From NCBI RefSeq assembly GCF_008329645.1, contig NZ_CP043474.1, forward strand, positions 1,984,001 through 2,048,000: a stretch of 64,000 bases of DNA, given 5' to 3'. Below are positions 35,945 through 45,565 of this stretch, one piece after another; positions within the stretch are counted from its first letter, which is position 1, and each line of letters opens with the position of its first letter. The DNA comes from Mycolicibacterium grossiae. Lineage in GTDB: Bacteria; Actinomycetota; Actinomycetes; Mycobacteriales; Mycobacteriaceae. The notes under the pieces were generated by a model that did no database searches, had not been told where the DNA came from, and saw nothing but the letters and a program-made list of their open reading frames with translations. The position numbers and the translations under genes are program-made.

Positions 35945-37591
35945 ATGACGACCCGACGTAAGCACAAGCCCGGCCACATCACGTTCGTGGGCTCGGGGCC
36001 GGGAGACCCGGGCCTGCTGACCACGCGGGCCCGCGCGGTGCTGGCCAACGCGGCGCTGGCGTTCATCGATCCCGACGTGCCGGAGGCGGTGCTCGCCCTG
36101 ATCGGCTGCGAGCTGCCGCCGCCGTCGGGACCGGAGGCGCCCAGCGCGGCCGACGACGCCGCCGATGCCGACGCCCCGGCGGCCCTGCCGGGTGGCGTGG
36201 ACGTGCGGCCCGCGCTCGGCGATCCCGCCGAGGTGGCCAAGATCCTGGTGAACGAGTCCCGCGCGGGCTCCGACGTCGTGCGACTGGTGGCCGGTGACCC
36301 GCTGTCGGTGGACTCGGTGCTCGCCGAGGTCAACGCCGTGGCGCGGACGCAGGCGCACTTCGAGATCGTGCCGGGCCTGCCCGCCACCACCGCCGTTCCG
36401 ACCTACGCCGGGCTACCGCTCGGCTCGGCGCACACCGTCGCCGACGTGCGCGGCGACGTCGACTGGGCGGCGCTGGCCGCCGCGCCGGGCCCGCTGATCC
36501 TGCACGCCACGGCCTCGCACCTGCCGGACGCCGCGCGCACCCTCATCGAGTACGGCCTGACCGACACGACGCCGGTCGTCGTCACCGCCAACGGCACGAC
36601 GTGCCAGCAGCGTTCGGTGGAGACCACGCTGGTGGGTCTGCTGGACAAGGCGACGCTCGAGAAGCCCGTCGGCAGCGAGCCTGCCGGTCCGCTCACCGGC
36701 CCGCTGGTCGCGACGATCGGCAAGACCGTCGCCAACCGCGCCAAGCTGAACTGGTGGGAGAGCCGCGCCCTGTACGGCTGGACCGTGCTGGTGCCGCGCA
36801 CCAAGGACCAGGCCGGCGAGATGAGCGACCGCCTGGTCTCGCACGGCGCCCTGCCGATCGAGGTGCCGACCATCGCCGTCGAGCCGCCCCGCAGCCCGGC
36901 GCAGATGGAGCGCGCCGTCAAGGGTCTGGTGGACGGCCGGTTCCAGTGGGTCGTGTTCACCTCGACCAACGCGGTGCGGGCGGTGTGGGAGAAATTCAAC
37001 GAGTTCGGCCTGGACGCCCGGGCGTTCTCCGGAGTGAAGATCGCGTGCGTCGGTCAGGCGACCGCCGACCGGGTCCGCGCCTTCGGCATCAATCCCGAAC
37101 TGGTCCCGACCGGTGAGCAGTCCTCGCTGGGGCTGCTCGACGAGTTCCCGCCCTACGACGACATCTTCGACCCGGTGAACCGGGTGCTGCTGCCGCGCGC
37201 GGACATCGCCACCGAGACGCTGGCCGAGGGGCTGCGCGAACGCGGCTGGGAGATCGAGGACGTCACGGCGTACCGCACGGTGCGTGCCGCGCCGCCGCCC
37301 GCGCAGACGCGCGAGATGATCAAGACCGGCGGTTTCGACGCGGTGTGCTTCACGTCGAGTTCGACGGTGCGCAACCTCGTCGGCATCGCGGGCAAGCCGC
37401 ACGCACGGACCATCGTGGCGTGCATCGGGCCCAAGACCGCCGAGACCGCAGCGGAATTCGGGCTGCGCGTCGACGTGCAGCCCGAGACGGCCGCGGTCGG
37501 CCCGCTGGTCGAGGCGCTCGCCGAGCACGCCGCCCGGCTGCGCGCCGAGGGTGCCCTGCCGCCGCCGCGCAAGAAGAGTCGCCGCCGCTGA
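35945..37591 (+). CDS. hemD: HemD fused to a degenerate CobA-like methyltransferase domain
   Basis: The 548-residue protein joins two domains. The N-terminal part (about 8-250) resembles uroporphyrinogen-III C-methyltransferase (VGSGPGDPGLLTTRA, IVPGLPATTAVPTYAGLPL), but the usual LKGGDPFVFGRGGEE segment is replaced by VRLVAGDPLSVDS and an Ala/Pro/Asp-rich insert lies at about 60-85. The C-terminal part (about 275-535) is uroporphyrinogen-III synthase (TVLVPRTKDQAGEMSDRL, FTSTNAVRAV, FTSSSTVRNL). It fills the HemD step between hemC and hemB. The methyltransferase activity is doubtful. Confidence 0.9.
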   Translation: MTTRRKHKPGHITFVGSGPGDPGLLTTRARAVLANAALAFIDPDVPEAVLALIGCELPPPSGPEAPSAADDAADADAPAALPGGVDVRPALGDPAEVAKILVNESRAGSDVVRLVAGDPLSVDSVLAEVNAVARTQAHFEIVPGLPATTAVPTYAGLPLGSAHTVADVRGDVDWAALAAAPGPLILHATASHLPDAARTLIEYGLTDTTPVVVTANGTTCQQRSVETTLVGLLDKATLEKPVGSEPAGPLTGPLVATIGKTVANRAKLNWWESRALYGWTVLVPRTKDQAGEMSDRLVSHGALPIEVPTIAVEPPRSPAQMERAVKGLVDGRFQWVVFTSTNAVRAVWEKFNEFGLDARAFSGVKIACVGQATADRVRAFGINPELVPTGEQSSLGLLDEFPPYDDIFDPVNRVLLPRADIATETLAEGLRERGWEIEDVTAYRTVRAAPPPAQTREMIKTGGFDAVCFTSSSTVRNLVGIAGKPHARTIVACIGPKTAETAAEFGLRVDVQPETAAVGPLVEALAEHAARLRAEGALPPPRKKSRRR

Positions 37592-37613
37592 CCGGTCACG
37601 AGGAGCGCTAGCC

Positions 37614-38594
37614 ATGGCCTTCCCGAGGCACCGGCCGCGTCGGTTGCGCAGCACGCCGGCGATGCGCCGGCTGGTCGGCGAGACCTCGCTGGAGCCACGG
37701 CATCTGGTGCTGCCGATGTTCGTCGCCGACGGCACCGACGCGCCGCGCGAGATCGCGTCGATGCCGGGCGTGTACCAGCACACCCGCGACTCGCTGCGGC
37801 GCGCCGCGGTGGACGCGGTCGCCGCCGGGGTGGGCGGGTTGATGCTGTTCGGCGTGCCCCGCGACGAGGACAAGGACGCGATCGGCTCGGCCGGAACGGA
37901 TCCCGAGGGCATCCTCAACGTCGGCCTGCGCGACCTGGCCGCCGAGGTGGGCGACGCCACCGTGCTGATGGCCGACACCTGCCTCGACGAGTTCACCGAC
38001 CACGGGCACTGCGGCGTGTTGGACGTCTCCGGTCGCGTCGACAACGACCTCACCAACACCCGCTACGTCGAACTGGCCGTCGCACAAGCGGATTCGGGCG
38101 CCCACGTGGTGGGTCCGAGCGGCATGATGGACGGCCAGGTGGCGGCGATCCGCGACGGGCTGGACGCCGCGGGGCACACCGACACCGCGATCCTGGCCTA
38201 CGCCGCCAAGTTCGCGTCCGGTTTCTACGGCCCGTTCCGGGAGGCGGTGGCCTCCAGCCTGTCCGGTGACCGGCGCACCTATCAGCAGGAGGCCGGCAAC
38301 GCCCGAGAGGCGCTGCACGAGATTGCGCTCGACATCGACGAGGGCGCCGACGTCATCATGGTCAAGCCCGCCATGTCCTACCTGGACGTGGTGCGCGCGG
38401 CCGCCGACGTGTCTCCGGTCCCCATCGCCGCCTACCAGGTGTCCGGGGAGTACTCGATGATCCACGCGGCCGCCGCCAACGGCTGGATCGACCTTCGCAC
38501 GGTCGCGCTGGAGACGCTCGTCGGCATTCGGCGGGCCGGCGCAGACATCGTGCTGACCTATTGGGCGGCCGACGTCGCCGGATGGCTGGCGTGA
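37614..38594 (+). CDS. hemB: Delta-aminolevulinic acid dehydratase
   Basis: HemB condenses two 5-aminolevulinates into porphobilinogen. The 326-residue TIM barrel has the two Schiff-base lysines in AYAAKFASGFYGPF and VIMVKPAMSYLD, and a cysteine/histidine metal-site region ADTCLDEFTDHGHCGVLD, although the third zinc cysteine is replaced by valine/leucine in this stretch, suggesting Mg dependence as in many actinobacteria. The ATG at 37614 has GAGGAGC upstream. The TGA overlaps the next GTG. Confidence 0.95.
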   Translation: MAFPRHRPRRLRSTPAMRRLVGETSLEPRHLVLPMFVADGTDAPREIASMPGVYQHTRDSLRRAAVDAVAAGVGGLMLFGVPRDEDKDAIGSAGTDPEGILNVGLRDLAAEVGDATVLMADTCLDEFTDHGHCGVLDVSGRVDNDLTNTRYVELAVAQADSGAHVVGPSGMMDGQVAAIRDGLDAAGHTDTAILAYAAKFASGFYGPFREAVASSLSGDRRTYQQEAGNAREALHEIALDIDEGADVIMVKPAMSYLDVVRAAADVSPVPIAAYQVSGEYSMIHAAAANGWIDLRTVALETLVGIRRAGADIVLTYWAADVAGWLA

Positions 38595-39007
38595 CCGAAG
38601 CGACCTCGCCCGACGGCATCCCCGAGGACGTCGGCACGGGCTTCTGGTGCTGGCTGATCGCGGTGCCGCTGCTCGCGGGCGCCTACGTGCTCGACGTCGT
38701 CGCCGGGCAGGACTCCCGCACGCCGTGGGTGATCGACGCCTTCGCGGTGTTCTTCGTCGTGGCACTGTCGGCCATCGTGGTGGCGCTGCTGATGCTGCTG
38801 CGCCAGGGCTACCGCTGGGCACGCACGGTGCTCACCGGCGGCAGCGCCGCGAGCGTGGTGTACCTGGTGACGCACCTGTTCGGCGGCGACCGTCCGGAGA
38901 CGGTGGCGCTGGGCTACGCGGCGTGCGTGATCGTCGGATCGGTGCTCGTCGTCGGCGGCGTCTACCTGCTGCACCGCAAGGACGCCCACGCCTATCTCAC
39001 CCGATAG
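38591..39007 (+). CDS. Membrane protein (Rv0513-like)
   Basis: A 138-residue protein with four hydrophobic segments (FWCWLIAVPLLAGAYVLDVV, FAVFFVVALSAIVVALLMLL, TVLTGGSAASVVYLVTHLF, YAACVIVGSVLVVGGVYLL). It starts with GTG overlapping the hemB stop (GTGA), so it is translated with the heme genes. An upstream in-frame ATG at 38582 is possible. It corresponds to Rv0513. Its role is unknown. Confidence 0.82.
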   Translation: MTEATSPDGIPEDVGTGFWCWLIAVPLLAGAYVLDVVAGQDSRTPWVIDAFAVFFVVALSAIVVALLMLLRQGYRWARTVLTGGSAASVVYLVTHLFGGDRPETVALGYAACVIVGSVLVVGGVYLLHRKDAHAYLTR

Positions 39008-39019
39008 GCTGGCCCGACC

Positions 39020-39415
39020 ATGCCCGCCCACCCCGCCGGTCCCGACCGTCCGCGCGTCGTCGACTTCGCGTTCGGCTGCTGGCTGGCGGGTGCCGTTCTG
39101 GTCGCGGCGCTGGGCCTGCTGACGCTGACCCAGGGCGGGCATCCGACTATCGTCGGCCTCGGCGTGCTGCTGGTGGCGGTGGGATTGGCGCAGGGCTACC
39201 TCGCCGGGCGGACCCGGCGGCGGCACGTCCGCTTCGCCAACGCCGCGGTGGGTCTCGCGCTGGCCGCCGTCGTCTTCCTCGCGCTGGTCCTGCTGCTGTT
39301 CGGCGGCGGCATCATCGACGTCGTCCTCATCGCGGTCACCATGGCCTGCCTCATCGCCGGCTGCGTGCTGATCCGGCGCACGGCTGCCCAGCAGTGGTTG
39401 GGCGGCGCGGCGTGA
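39020..39415 (+). CDS. Small four-helix membrane protein
   Basis: The 131-residue protein has four likely membrane helices (FGCWLAGAVLVAALGLLTLT, IVGLGVLLVAVGLAQGYLA, AVGLALAAVVFLALVLLLFG, VVLIAVTMACLIAGCVLI). It resembles its upstream neighbour in layout (charged N-terminus, VDFAFGCWL versus GFWCWL), so the two may be diverged duplicates. A TAGGCT box overlaps the upstream stop nine bases before the ATG. The next gene overlaps its stop. Confidence 0.75.
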   Translation: MPAHPAGPDRPRVVDFAFGCWLAGAVLVAALGLLTLTQGGHPTIVGLGVLLVAVGLAQGYLAGRTRRRHVRFANAAVGLALAAVVFLALVLLLFGGGIIDVVLIAVTMACLIAGCVLIRRTAAQQWLGGAA

Positions 39416-39867
39416 CGGGCGGCCCGCTGTTCGCCGAACCCGGCGCCACGTGGTGGTGGGCCGCGGCCGGACCGGCCTCGGCGGCGGCGATGCTGCTCAT
39501 CCAGGTGTGGGCCGGCTACGGCGTCCAGTGGCTGGTGCCCCTGGTGTTCTTCGTGCTCGTCACCGGCTTCCTGTCGATCCAGGTGAAGGCCGCCCGCATC
39601 CACACGTCGGTGGAACTCACCGAGGAGTACCTGCGGCAGGGCACCGAGACCATCCGGATCAGCGAGATCGTGCAGATCTACCCCGAGCCGTCCGGCTCGG
39701 AGACGCCGAAGTGGCAGTCGGCCCGCGCGCTCGGCGAGCTGACCGGTGTCCCGCGCGGCCGTACTGGCATCGGTCTGAAGCTGACCAACGGCCGCACCGC
39801 CCAGGCCTGGGCGCGACGGCACCGGCAGCTGCGCGCGGCGCTGGAGAGCGTGGCGGTGACGCCGTGA
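39412..39867 (+). CDS. Membrane protein with PH-like C-terminal domain (DUF3093-like)
   Basis: The 151-residue protein has two N-terminal helices (about 12-55, AGPASAAAMLLIQVWAGYG and LVPLVFFVLVTGFLSI), then a soluble part (about 60-150) with ELTEEYLRQGTETIRISEIV and GLKLTNGRTAQAWARRH. This resembles bacterial PH-domain/DUF3093 membrane proteins, but the match is from general pattern only. GTG overlaps the previous stop by four bases (GTGA), and its own stop overlaps the next gene in the same way. Confidence 0.75.
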   Translation: MTGGPLFAEPGATWWWAAAGPASAAAMLLIQVWAGYGVQWLVPLVFFVLVTGFLSIQVKAARIHTSVELTEEYLRQGTETIRISEIVQIYPEPSGSETPKWQSARALGELTGVPRGRTGIGLKLTNGRTAQAWARRHRQLRAALESVAVTP

Positions 39868-40103
39868 GCAGGCGGGTGCGCGGGATCGTCGAGCTGGTGC
39901 TGGCCGTCGCGGCAGCCGTGGGCTGCGTGCTGTGCTGGGTCGCCGCGCGGTCACCGGAACTGGCACCTCCGGTCACCGCGGACGAGCCCAGCCGGGTGGT
40001 GGTGGCCTACGACCCCACGCTGATCTCGCTGGCGCTGCTGCTGGCGGCGGCCGCCGGGGTGCTGGCGGTCGCCGGGGTCGGTGCGCTGCGCACCCGGCGG
40101 TGA
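39864..40103 (+). CDS. Small two-helix membrane protein (Rv0514-like)
   Basis: A 79-residue protein has two membrane helices (IVELVLAVAAAVGCVLCWVA and LISLALLLAAAAGVLAVAGV) separated by a polar loop (SPELAPPVTADEPSRVVVAY), with basic ends. The GTG overlaps the upstream stop (GTGA). It closes the coupled hemB-to-membrane-protein run. Its function is unknown. Confidence 0.75.
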   Translation: MSRRVRGIVELVLAVAAAVGCVLCWVAARSPELAPPVTADEPSRVVVAYDPTLISLALLLAAAAGVLAVAGVGALRTRR

Positions 40104-40155
40104 GGCTGGTCACACGCCTGTTGGTACAAAGTACGCGATCTGTAACACTGTTTCC

Positions 40156-41028
40156 ATGACGGACGTCGCGCACACCATGACCCCTACACCCGCGGACGCG
40201 CTGCCGCTGGGGCCCGACTCGCTGGTGTGGCGGTGGTTCGGCGACAACCGCATGTACCTCATCGGTCCTCGCCCGGCGGTGCTGCAGAACATGCTCGCCG
40301 AGCTGGGGCAGGGCGTGTACGACCACTCCACGTTCTTCGCCGACACCGCCGAGCGGCTGCGCCGGACCATCCCGCCGATCTTCAACACCGTGTACGGCAC
40401 GGACACCGCGAACGCCGGCACCCAGGTGCGCGACTTCCACCACGACGTCAAGGGCGACCTCACCCACCCCGACGGCACCGTCACCCGCTATCACGCACTG
40501 GACCCCGAGACGTACTTCTGGGCGCACGCCACCTTCGTCGAGCAGGTGCTGTACTTCGCCGACACCTTCGTCAGGCGCCTCACCGACGACGAGAAGGAGC
40601 GCATCTACCTCGAGTCGAAGACGTGGTACCGGCGCTACGGGGTGTCCGACCGCCCGATGCCCGACACCTACGCCGACTTCCAGCGGTACTGGGAATACAT
40701 GCTCGACGAGGTCCTCGTCGCGCACCCGTCGGCCAGGTACGGCGTCGGATACGTCACCAAGGGCTTCCCCTGCCCTAAGGGCGTGCACCCGCTGCTGTGG
40801 CGCGTCCTCGCGCTGGTGTTCGACCCGCTGGCGGCGTTCCTCACCACCGGCGGGCTGCCGCCGCGTGCCCGCGACCTGCTGAACCTGCCGTGGACCGACC
40901 GCCAGGAGCGGGCGTATCAGCGCTTCGCGGCGTGCTGGCGATCGCGTCCGGTCAACTGGGTGTGGGACCGGCTGCCGATGTCGGTGCGCTACAACGGATA
41001 CGCGCGGCGCGGCTACGCTCGGAGCTGA
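40156..41028 (+). CDS. MpaB-type oxygenase (DUF2236)
   Basis: The 290-residue protein belongs to the DUF2236 group related to rubber oxygenase (Lcp) and MpaB. It has [20 protein letters not shown] near the N-terminus, the conserved acidic/histidine segment [20 protein letters not shown], and [17 protein letters not shown]. These are putative heme-binding oxygenases with unknown substrates in mycobacteria, where they are numerous. The ATG at 40156 follows a TGTAACACTGTTTCC leader. The TetR gene downstream overlaps its stop by one base and probably regulates it. Confidence 0.85.
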   Translation: MTDVAHTMTPTPADALPLGPDSLVWRWFGDNRMYLIGPRPAVLQNMLAELGQGVYDHSTFFADTAERLRRTIPPIFNTVYGTDTANAGTQVRDFHHDVKGDLTHPDGTVTRYHALDPETYFWAHATFVEQVLYFADTFVRRLTDDEKERIYLESKTWYRRYGVSDRPMPDTYADFQRYWEYMLDEVLVAHPSARYGVGYVTKGFPCPKGVHPLLWRVLALVFDPLAAFLTTGGLPPRARDLLNLPWTDRQERAYQRFAACWRSRPVNWVWDRLPMSVRYNGYARRGYARS

Positions 41029-41633
41029 TGACGACCTCCGTACCGGGTAGCGACGCCACCATGGTGGCGATCCTCGACGCGGCCCTGGTGGAGTTCGAAC
41101 GGCACGGCTTCCGGCGGGTGGCACTCGACGACGTCGCCCGTCGTGCCGGCGTCAGCCGCACCACGATCTACCGGCGCTTCGCCAACCGCGACGACCTCGT
41201 CGGCGCCGTCATCGAGCGGGAGAACGTCGCCCTGTTCGCCGACATCGCCGCCGAACTGCGGCAGGCCGGGCCGCCCGCCAACTACTACGTCGAGGCGTTC
41301 ACGCTGTCGATCCTGCGGTTCCGCGAGCACCGGGTGCTCAATCAGATGATCACCGACGAGCCGGCCCTCGTGCTCGAGCTCGCCCGGCGGCACTGGCCGG
41401 CCGCCATCGCCCGGATGGCCGAGGCGCTGCGCGTCATCTTTCCGCCGGGGTTCGCCGTGCGCCTCGGCGACGAGGGGATCGACGACCTTGCCGACACGAT
41501 CCTGCGGTACGCCGCGATGGTGCTGCTGCTCCCGGGCACCGAGCCGCTGGAGGGGGCCGACGACGTCCGCGCCTTCGCCACCCGGCACTTCCTGCCGAGC
41601 CTGCCCGCGGCCCTGCGTACCGTCGGTGTCTAG
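41028..41633 (+). CDS. TetR-family transcriptional regulator
   Basis: The 201-residue protein has a TetR HTH at about residues 12-55 ([36 protein letters not shown]) and a helical C-terminal domain. The ATG at 41028 overlaps the stop of the MpaB-type gene (TGATG), so it is translated with it and is likely a local autoregulator. A candidate site is the imperfect dyad in the upstream gap (TACAAAGTACGCGATCTGTA, about 40123-40142). Confidence 0.87.
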   Translation: MTTSVPGSDATMVAILDAALVEFERHGFRRVALDDVARRAGVSRTTIYRRFANRDDLVGAVIERENVALFADIAAELRQAGPPANYYVEAFTLSILRFREHRVLNQMITDEPALVLELARRHWPAAIARMAEALRVIFPPGFAVRLGDEGIDDLADTILRYAAMVLLLPGTEPLEGADDVRAFATRHFLPSLPAALRTVGV

Positions 41634-41641
41634 CTGGCGCT

Positions 41642-41666
41642 GTTTCGTGGATCACAGTTTCGGGCA
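41642..41666 (+). promoter_or_regulatory. Candidate SigF-type promoter
   Basis: GTTT (41642-41645), 15 bases, then GGGCAG (41661-41666), with the ATG 10 bases on at 41677. This approximates the mycobacterial SigF pattern GTTT-N15/16-GGGTAT. The -10 match is imperfect. Confidence 0.35.
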
Positions 41667-41676
41667 GACGCTCTCC

Positions 41677-41985
41677 ATGAGCACTGACGCCGAGAGCCAG
41701 ACGACCGGGAGCGAATCGACCGGAAGCGACACGACCGAGGACGGGACCATCCCCAAGCCCGAGGTCACCGACGAACACCGCGAGAAGGCCAAGGAGATGG
41801 CCAAGGCCTACGAGGACGACCGCCCGACGGTCGCGGTGCCGGGCACCAGCAACACCGTCACCGGGCAGGCCGTCGCCGACTGGATCGACGAGGACGGCAG
41901 CCCGAAGTACGGCGAGGTCGAAGGTGGCGGCATCGACCGCGACGACATCATGGGCGAGCGCGAGAAGACCATGAACGACGACTAG
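41677..41985 (+). CDS. Acidic hydrophilic hypothetical protein
   Basis: A 102-residue, strongly acidic protein begins with a Ser/Thr-rich stretch (STDAESQTTGSESTGSDTTE), has KPEVTDEHREKAKEMAKAYE in the middle, and ends GEREKTMNDD. No cysteine, signal peptide or membrane helix is seen. It looks mostly disordered and resembles stress-induced small proteins of mycobacteria; a SigF-like promoter lies upstream. I recognise no named family. Confidence 0.7.
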   Translation: MSTDAESQTTGSESTGSDTTEDGTIPKPEVTDEHREKAKEMAKAYEDDRPTVAVPGTSNTVTGQAVADWIDEDGSPKYGEVEGGGIDRDDIMGEREKTMNDD

Positions 41986-41993
41986 GTGCCGAC

Positions 41994-41999
41994 TACCGT
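41994..41999 (+). promoter_or_regulatory. -10 box for leaderless PPOX gene
   Basis: TACCGT is followed by seven bases and then the GTG at 42007. This supports the GTG at 42007 over the upstream in-frame GTG at 41986, which overlaps the box. Confidence 0.55.
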
Positions 42000-42006
42000 C
42001 GGCCCC

Positions 42007-42561
42007 GTGACTTCCCTCGAGCCCACCGACTCCGGGCGCACCGATCCCGAGCACGCTGCCTTCGCCCGCACCGCAACGGCCTTCCGCGACATGGCGCACG
42101 CCATCGTGTGGGCGTCCGTCGCCACCGTCGATCCCGATGCCCGCCCGCGTACGCGCATCCTGCACCCGATCTGGGACTGGGACGGCACCGACCTGACCGG
42201 GTGGGTGGCCACCGTCCCGTCGCCGGTCAAGCGGGCCGACCTCGACGCGCATCCGCACGCGTCGGTGAGCTACTGGACCACCAGCCACGACACCTGCAGT
42301 GCCGACTGCCACGTGCAGTGGCACTTCGACGACGAGACGCGAAAAGCGGTGTGGGACAGGTTCGCTCACGGGCCTGCGCCCGTCGGCTACGACCCGTTCA
42401 TCATCCCGCAGTGGGCCGGCGGTCCGACGTCGGACCAGTTCGCCGTGCTGCGGTTGACTCCCTACCGGCTGCGCGTGATGCCCGGGACGGTGCTGATCGC
42501 CGGCGAAGGCGAGGTGCTGTCCTGGCGCGATACGACGAGCGACGTTGCGGGCACCCGGTGA
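42007..42561 (+). CDS. PPOX-fold flavin/F420-type oxidoreductase
   Basis: The 184-residue split-barrel protein resembles the pyridoxamine 5'-phosphate oxidase family: [20 protein letters not shown] (substrate/cofactor strand), [20 protein letters not shown] and [19 protein letters not shown]. The cofactor (FMN, F420 or heme) cannot be chosen by eye. The GTG at 42007 is supported by a leaderless promoter. The stop overlaps the P450 start by four bases, so the two are co-translated and may act together. Confidence 0.78.
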   Translation: MTSLEPTDSGRTDPEHAAFARTATAFRDMAHAIVWASVATVDPDARPRTRILHPIWDWDGTDLTGWVATVPSPVKRADLDAHPHASVSYWTTSHDTCSADCHVQWHFDDETRKAVWDRFAHGPAPVGYDPFIIPQWAGGPTSDQFAVLRLTPYRLRVMPGTVLIAGEGEVLSWRDTTSDVAGTR

Positions 42562-44000
42562 CCGATCCCCACTCAACCGTGGCCCCATCCGACTCGCTCT
42601 CCGCCCCGGCGCGGACGACCACCGAACGTCCCGACGTTGCCACCCTCCCGCTGGTGCCCCGCAACCCGCTGCCGTACCGCGAACTGCTGCGCTCGGTGCG
42701 CCGTCTCGACACCGGCCAGGAGGTCATCCGCGACGCCGGCGGGCGCATCACCCGCGTCGGCATCGGACCGGCCTGGCTGATTCCGCCGCTGGTGTCGGTG
42801 ATGTCGCCGGACGGGGTGCGCGACGTGCTGGGGCGCAACGACGCATTCTCCGAGCGGTGCGTCGTGCACGACGAAGTCCGCCACCTCGGCGGCGACAGCC
42901 TGTTCGTCCTGCCCAACGAGCCCTGGCGCCCGCGCCGGCGCGCCCTGCAGCCGGTGTTCGCCAAGCCCAACGTCAAGTCCTTCGGCGGCCACATGTCCCG
43001 CGCCGCCGAGGCGTTCGTGGCGCCGTGGCGCCAGGGCGCGGCCGCCGCGGACGTCGACCTCGACCTCGCGTGCCGCCGGATCACCATGCAGTCCCTCGGC
43101 CGGTCGGTGCTCGGCATCGACCTCAACGAGCGGGCCGACGAGATCGCCGCCCACATGCACGTCGCGTCGTCCTACACCGCCGACCGCGCGCTGCGGCCGT
43201 TCCGGGCACCGCGGTGGCTCCCCACGCCGGCGCGCCGGCGGGCCCGCGCGGCGGTGGCCGCGCTGCGCCGGATCGCCACGGACATCGTCGACGCCTGCCG
43301 CGCCGACCCGACGCGCGACGCCCCGCTGGTGCACGCATTGCTTGCGGCGCGCGACCCGGAGACCGGGCAGCCGCTGTCGGACACCGACATCGCCGACGAC
43401 CTGATGATCTTCATGCTCGCCGGTCACGACACCACGGCGACCGCGCTGACCTACGCGCTGTGGGCGCTCGGCCACCACCAGGACGTGCAGGACCGGGTGG
43501 CCGCGGAGGCCGCCGCGCTCGGCGACCGCGACGTCGTCGCCGCCGACGTGACGCGGCTGCCGTACACCGTGCAGGTGTTGCGCGAGTCGCTGCGGCTGTG
43601 CCCGCCGGCGGCCGGCGTCGGTCGCGTCGCCACGCGCGACATCGACGTCGCCGGGCACCGGGTGCAGAAGGGCACGCTGATCGCCGTCGGCATCTATGCG
43701 CTGCACCGCGACCCGCAGCTGTGGGAGGACCCGCTGCGCTTCGACCCGGACCGCTTCACCCCGGAGCGGATGAAGCGCCGCAACCGGTGGTCGTTCGTGC
43801 CGTTCGCCGGCGGCGCGCGGTCCTGCATCGGCGAGCACTTCGCGATGCTGGAGACCACGCTGGCGCTCGCGACCATTGTCCGGGCCGCCCGGGTGCAGTC
43901 GACCGACGCCGAGTTCCACACCGACGTGCCGTTCACCACCGTCGCCCGCGGGCCGATCCGCGCCCGCGTCGCACCCCGCCCGCCGCTGCCGCCGAACTGA
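42558..44000 (+). CDS. Cytochrome P450
   Basis: A 480-residue soluble P450. The I-helix oxygen-activation motif AGHDTT is at residues 289-294, ESLR (E-x-x-R) at 343-346, and the heme-binding [17 protein letters not shown] has the thiolate ligand at C423. The ending and overall length fit a bacterial class close to CYP102/CYP4-like monooxygenases. GTG overlaps the PPOX stop (GTGA), suggesting a joint operon; whether the PPOX protein supplies electrons is unknown. Substrate unknown. Confidence 0.93.
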   Translation: MTDPHSTVAPSDSLSAPARTTTERPDVATLPLVPRNPLPYRELLRSVRRLDTGQEVIRDAGGRITRVGIGPAWLIPPLVSVMSPDGVRDVLGRNDAFSERCVVHDEVRHLGGDSLFVLPNEPWRPRRRALQPVFAKPNVKSFGGHMSRAAEAFVAPWRQGAAAADVDLDLACRRITMQSLGRSVLGIDLNERADEIAAHMHVASSYTADRALRPFRAPRWLPTPARRRARAAVAALRRIATDIVDACRADPTRDAPLVHALLAARDPETGQPLSDTDIADDLMIFMLAGHDTTATALTYALWALGHHQDVQDRVAAEAAALGDRDVVAADVTRLPYTVQVLRESLRLCPPAAGVGRVATRDIDVAGHRVQKGTLIAVGIYALHRDPQLWEDPLRFDPDRFTPERMKRRNRWSFVPFAGGARSCIGEHFAMLETTLALATIVRAARVQSTDAEFHTDVPFTTVARGPIRARVAPRPPLPPN

Positions 44001-44187
44001 GCGTCACGTCGGGCGGGCGCACGCGCCGGCGACGCTACGTTCTAGTTCGGTGCGGTCCGTCCGGTGCGCAATGCCACGAGATCGACGTGGGGGTCGTGCA
44101 TCAAGGCTCGTCCGCGGCCCTGGTGTCGATCTCGCGGCGGACTCCCGCCGCGGCACGGAGCGCCGCACTGCCCACGTGCCGAGGACC

Positions 44188-44230
44188 ACTACACCCTGTA
44201 GTTGACGCCTTCGGCCAGGCTGGGACACTG
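44188..44230 (+). promoter_or_regulatory. hemL promoter with operator-like dyad
   Basis: ACTACA-CCC-TGTAGT (44188-44202) is a perfect 6-bp inverted repeat that runs into the -35 hexamer TTGACG (44202-44207). After 17 bases the -10-like ACACTG (44225-44230) precedes the hemL ATG (44237) by six bases, giving a leaderless mRNA. The dyad resembles BlaI/CopY-type operators (TACA-Nn-TGTA). The rest of the 236-base gap holds nothing else I can support. Confidence 0.6.
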
Positions 44231-44236
44231 GGTGTC

Positions 44237-45565
44237 ATGGGTGTTCACGACGCGGTCACCGGCCAGTCGACCGAGGTCTCGGCGCGGCTGTTCGCCGAGG
44301 CCGCCGCGGTCATCCCGGGCGGCGTCAACTCGCCGGTGCGGGCATTCAACAGCGTGGGCGGCACGCCGCGGTTCATCACCCGGGCCAACGGCTATGAGCT
44401 GACCGACGCCGACGGCAACACCTACGTCGACCTGGTGTGCTCCTGGGGTCCGGCGCTGCTCGGTCACGCCCACCCGGCGGTCGTCGAGGCGGTCCGCTCG
44501 GTGGCCCTCGACGGGCTGACCTTCGGCGCGCCGACGCCCACCGAGACACACCTGGCCACCGAGATCATCGAGCGCGTCGCGCCGGTCGAGCGGATCCGCT
44601 TCGTCAACTCGGGCACCGAGGCCACGATGAGCGCGATCCGGCTGGCCCGCGGCTTCACCGGTCGACCCAAGATCGTCAAGTTCTCCGGCTGCTACCACGG
44701 GCACAGCGACGGGCTGCTCGCCGATGCCGGCTCGGGTGTCGCCACGCTCGGGTTGCCGTCCTCGCCGGGAGTCACCGGTGCGGCCGCCGCGGACACCATC
44801 GTGCTGCCGTACAACGACGTCGCCGCCGTCGAGCAGGTGTTCGCCGAGGCCGGCGACCAGATCGCGTGCGTCATCAGCGAGGCCGCCGCGGGCAACATGG
44901 GCGCCGTCCCGCCGCTGCCCGGCTTCAACGCCGCGCTGCGCCGCATCACCGACGCCCACGGCGCCCTGCTGATCCTCGACGAGTTGATGACCGGCTTCCG
45001 GGTCAGCCGTGCCGGCTGGTTTGGGATTGACGGCGTGGCCGCGGACCTGCTGACGTTCGGCAAGGTGATGAGCGGCGGGTTGCCCGCCGCCGCGTTCGGC
45101 GGGCGTGCCGACGTCATGGACCGGCTCGCGCCGATCGGCCCGGTGTACCAGGCCGGCACGCTGTCGGGGAATCCGGTCGCGATGGCCGCCGGCCTGGCGA
45201 CGCTGCGGGCCGCCGACGACGCGGTGTACGCGGCCGTCGACGCCAACGCCGACCGGCTCGCGGCGCTGCTGAGCGACGCGCTCACCGAGGCGTCGGTGAC
45301 GCATCACGTCTCGCGGGCCGCCAACATGCTGAGCGTGTTCTTCGCCGACGGGCCGGTGACCGACTTCGCGTCGGCGAAGGCCACCGAGACGTGGCGCTTC
45401 CCACCGTTCTTCCACGCGCTGCTGGAGGCCGGGGTGTACCCGCCGTGCAGCGCCTTCGAGGCGTGGTTCGTCTCGTCCGCGCTCGACGACGCGGCCTTCG
45501 ACCGGATCGCCGCCGCCCTGCCCGCCGCCGCCCGCGCGGCGGCCGCCGCGGAGCGTCCCGCCTGA
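44237..45565 (+). CDS. hemL: Glutamate-1-semialdehyde 2,1-aminomutase
   Basis: HemL converts glutamate-1-semialdehyde to 5-aminolevulinate, between HemA and HemB. The 442-residue PLP enzyme has [69 protein letters not shown] and the Schiff-base lysine in [18 protein letters not shown] (K276). It corresponds to Rv0524. It stands apart from hemA-hemB with its own promoter and overlapping operator-like dyad. The stop overlaps the next ATG by one base, so it heads the cytochrome c maturation operon. Confidence 0.96.
   Translation: MGVHDAVTGQSTEVSARLFAEAAAVIPGGVNSPVRAFNSVGGTPRFITRANGYELTDADGNTYVDLVCSWGPALLGHAHPAVVEAVRSVALDGLTFGAPTPTETHLATEIIERVAPVERIRFVNSGTEATMSAIRLARGFTGRPKIVKFSGCYHGHSDGLLADAGSGVATLGLPSSPGVTGAAAADTIVLPYNDVAAVEQVFAEAGDQIACVISEAAAGNMGAVPPLPGFNAALRRITDAHGALLILDELMTGFRVSRAGWFGIDGVAADLLTFGKVMSGGLPAAAFGGRADVMDRLAPIGPVYQAGTLSGNPVAMAAGLATLRAADDAVYAAVDANADRLAALLSDALTEASVTHHVSRAANMLSVFFADGPVTDFASAKATETWRFPPFFHALLEAGVYPPCSAFEAWFVSSALDDAAFDRIAAALPAAARAAAAAERPA

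Noticed and set aside
44001..44187. Possible small gene on the minus strand (about 44004-44228) between the P450 gene and hemL.
   Set aside because: The frame crosses the hemL promoter, has no ribosome-binding site and is Arg/Pro/Ala-rich in the manner of GC-driven shadow frames.
42545..45565. A 1006-residue frame apparently fusing P450-region sequence to HemL.
   Set aside because: The N-terminal part is out of frame with the P450, whose own frame has all motifs. HemL has its own promoter and ATG at 44237.
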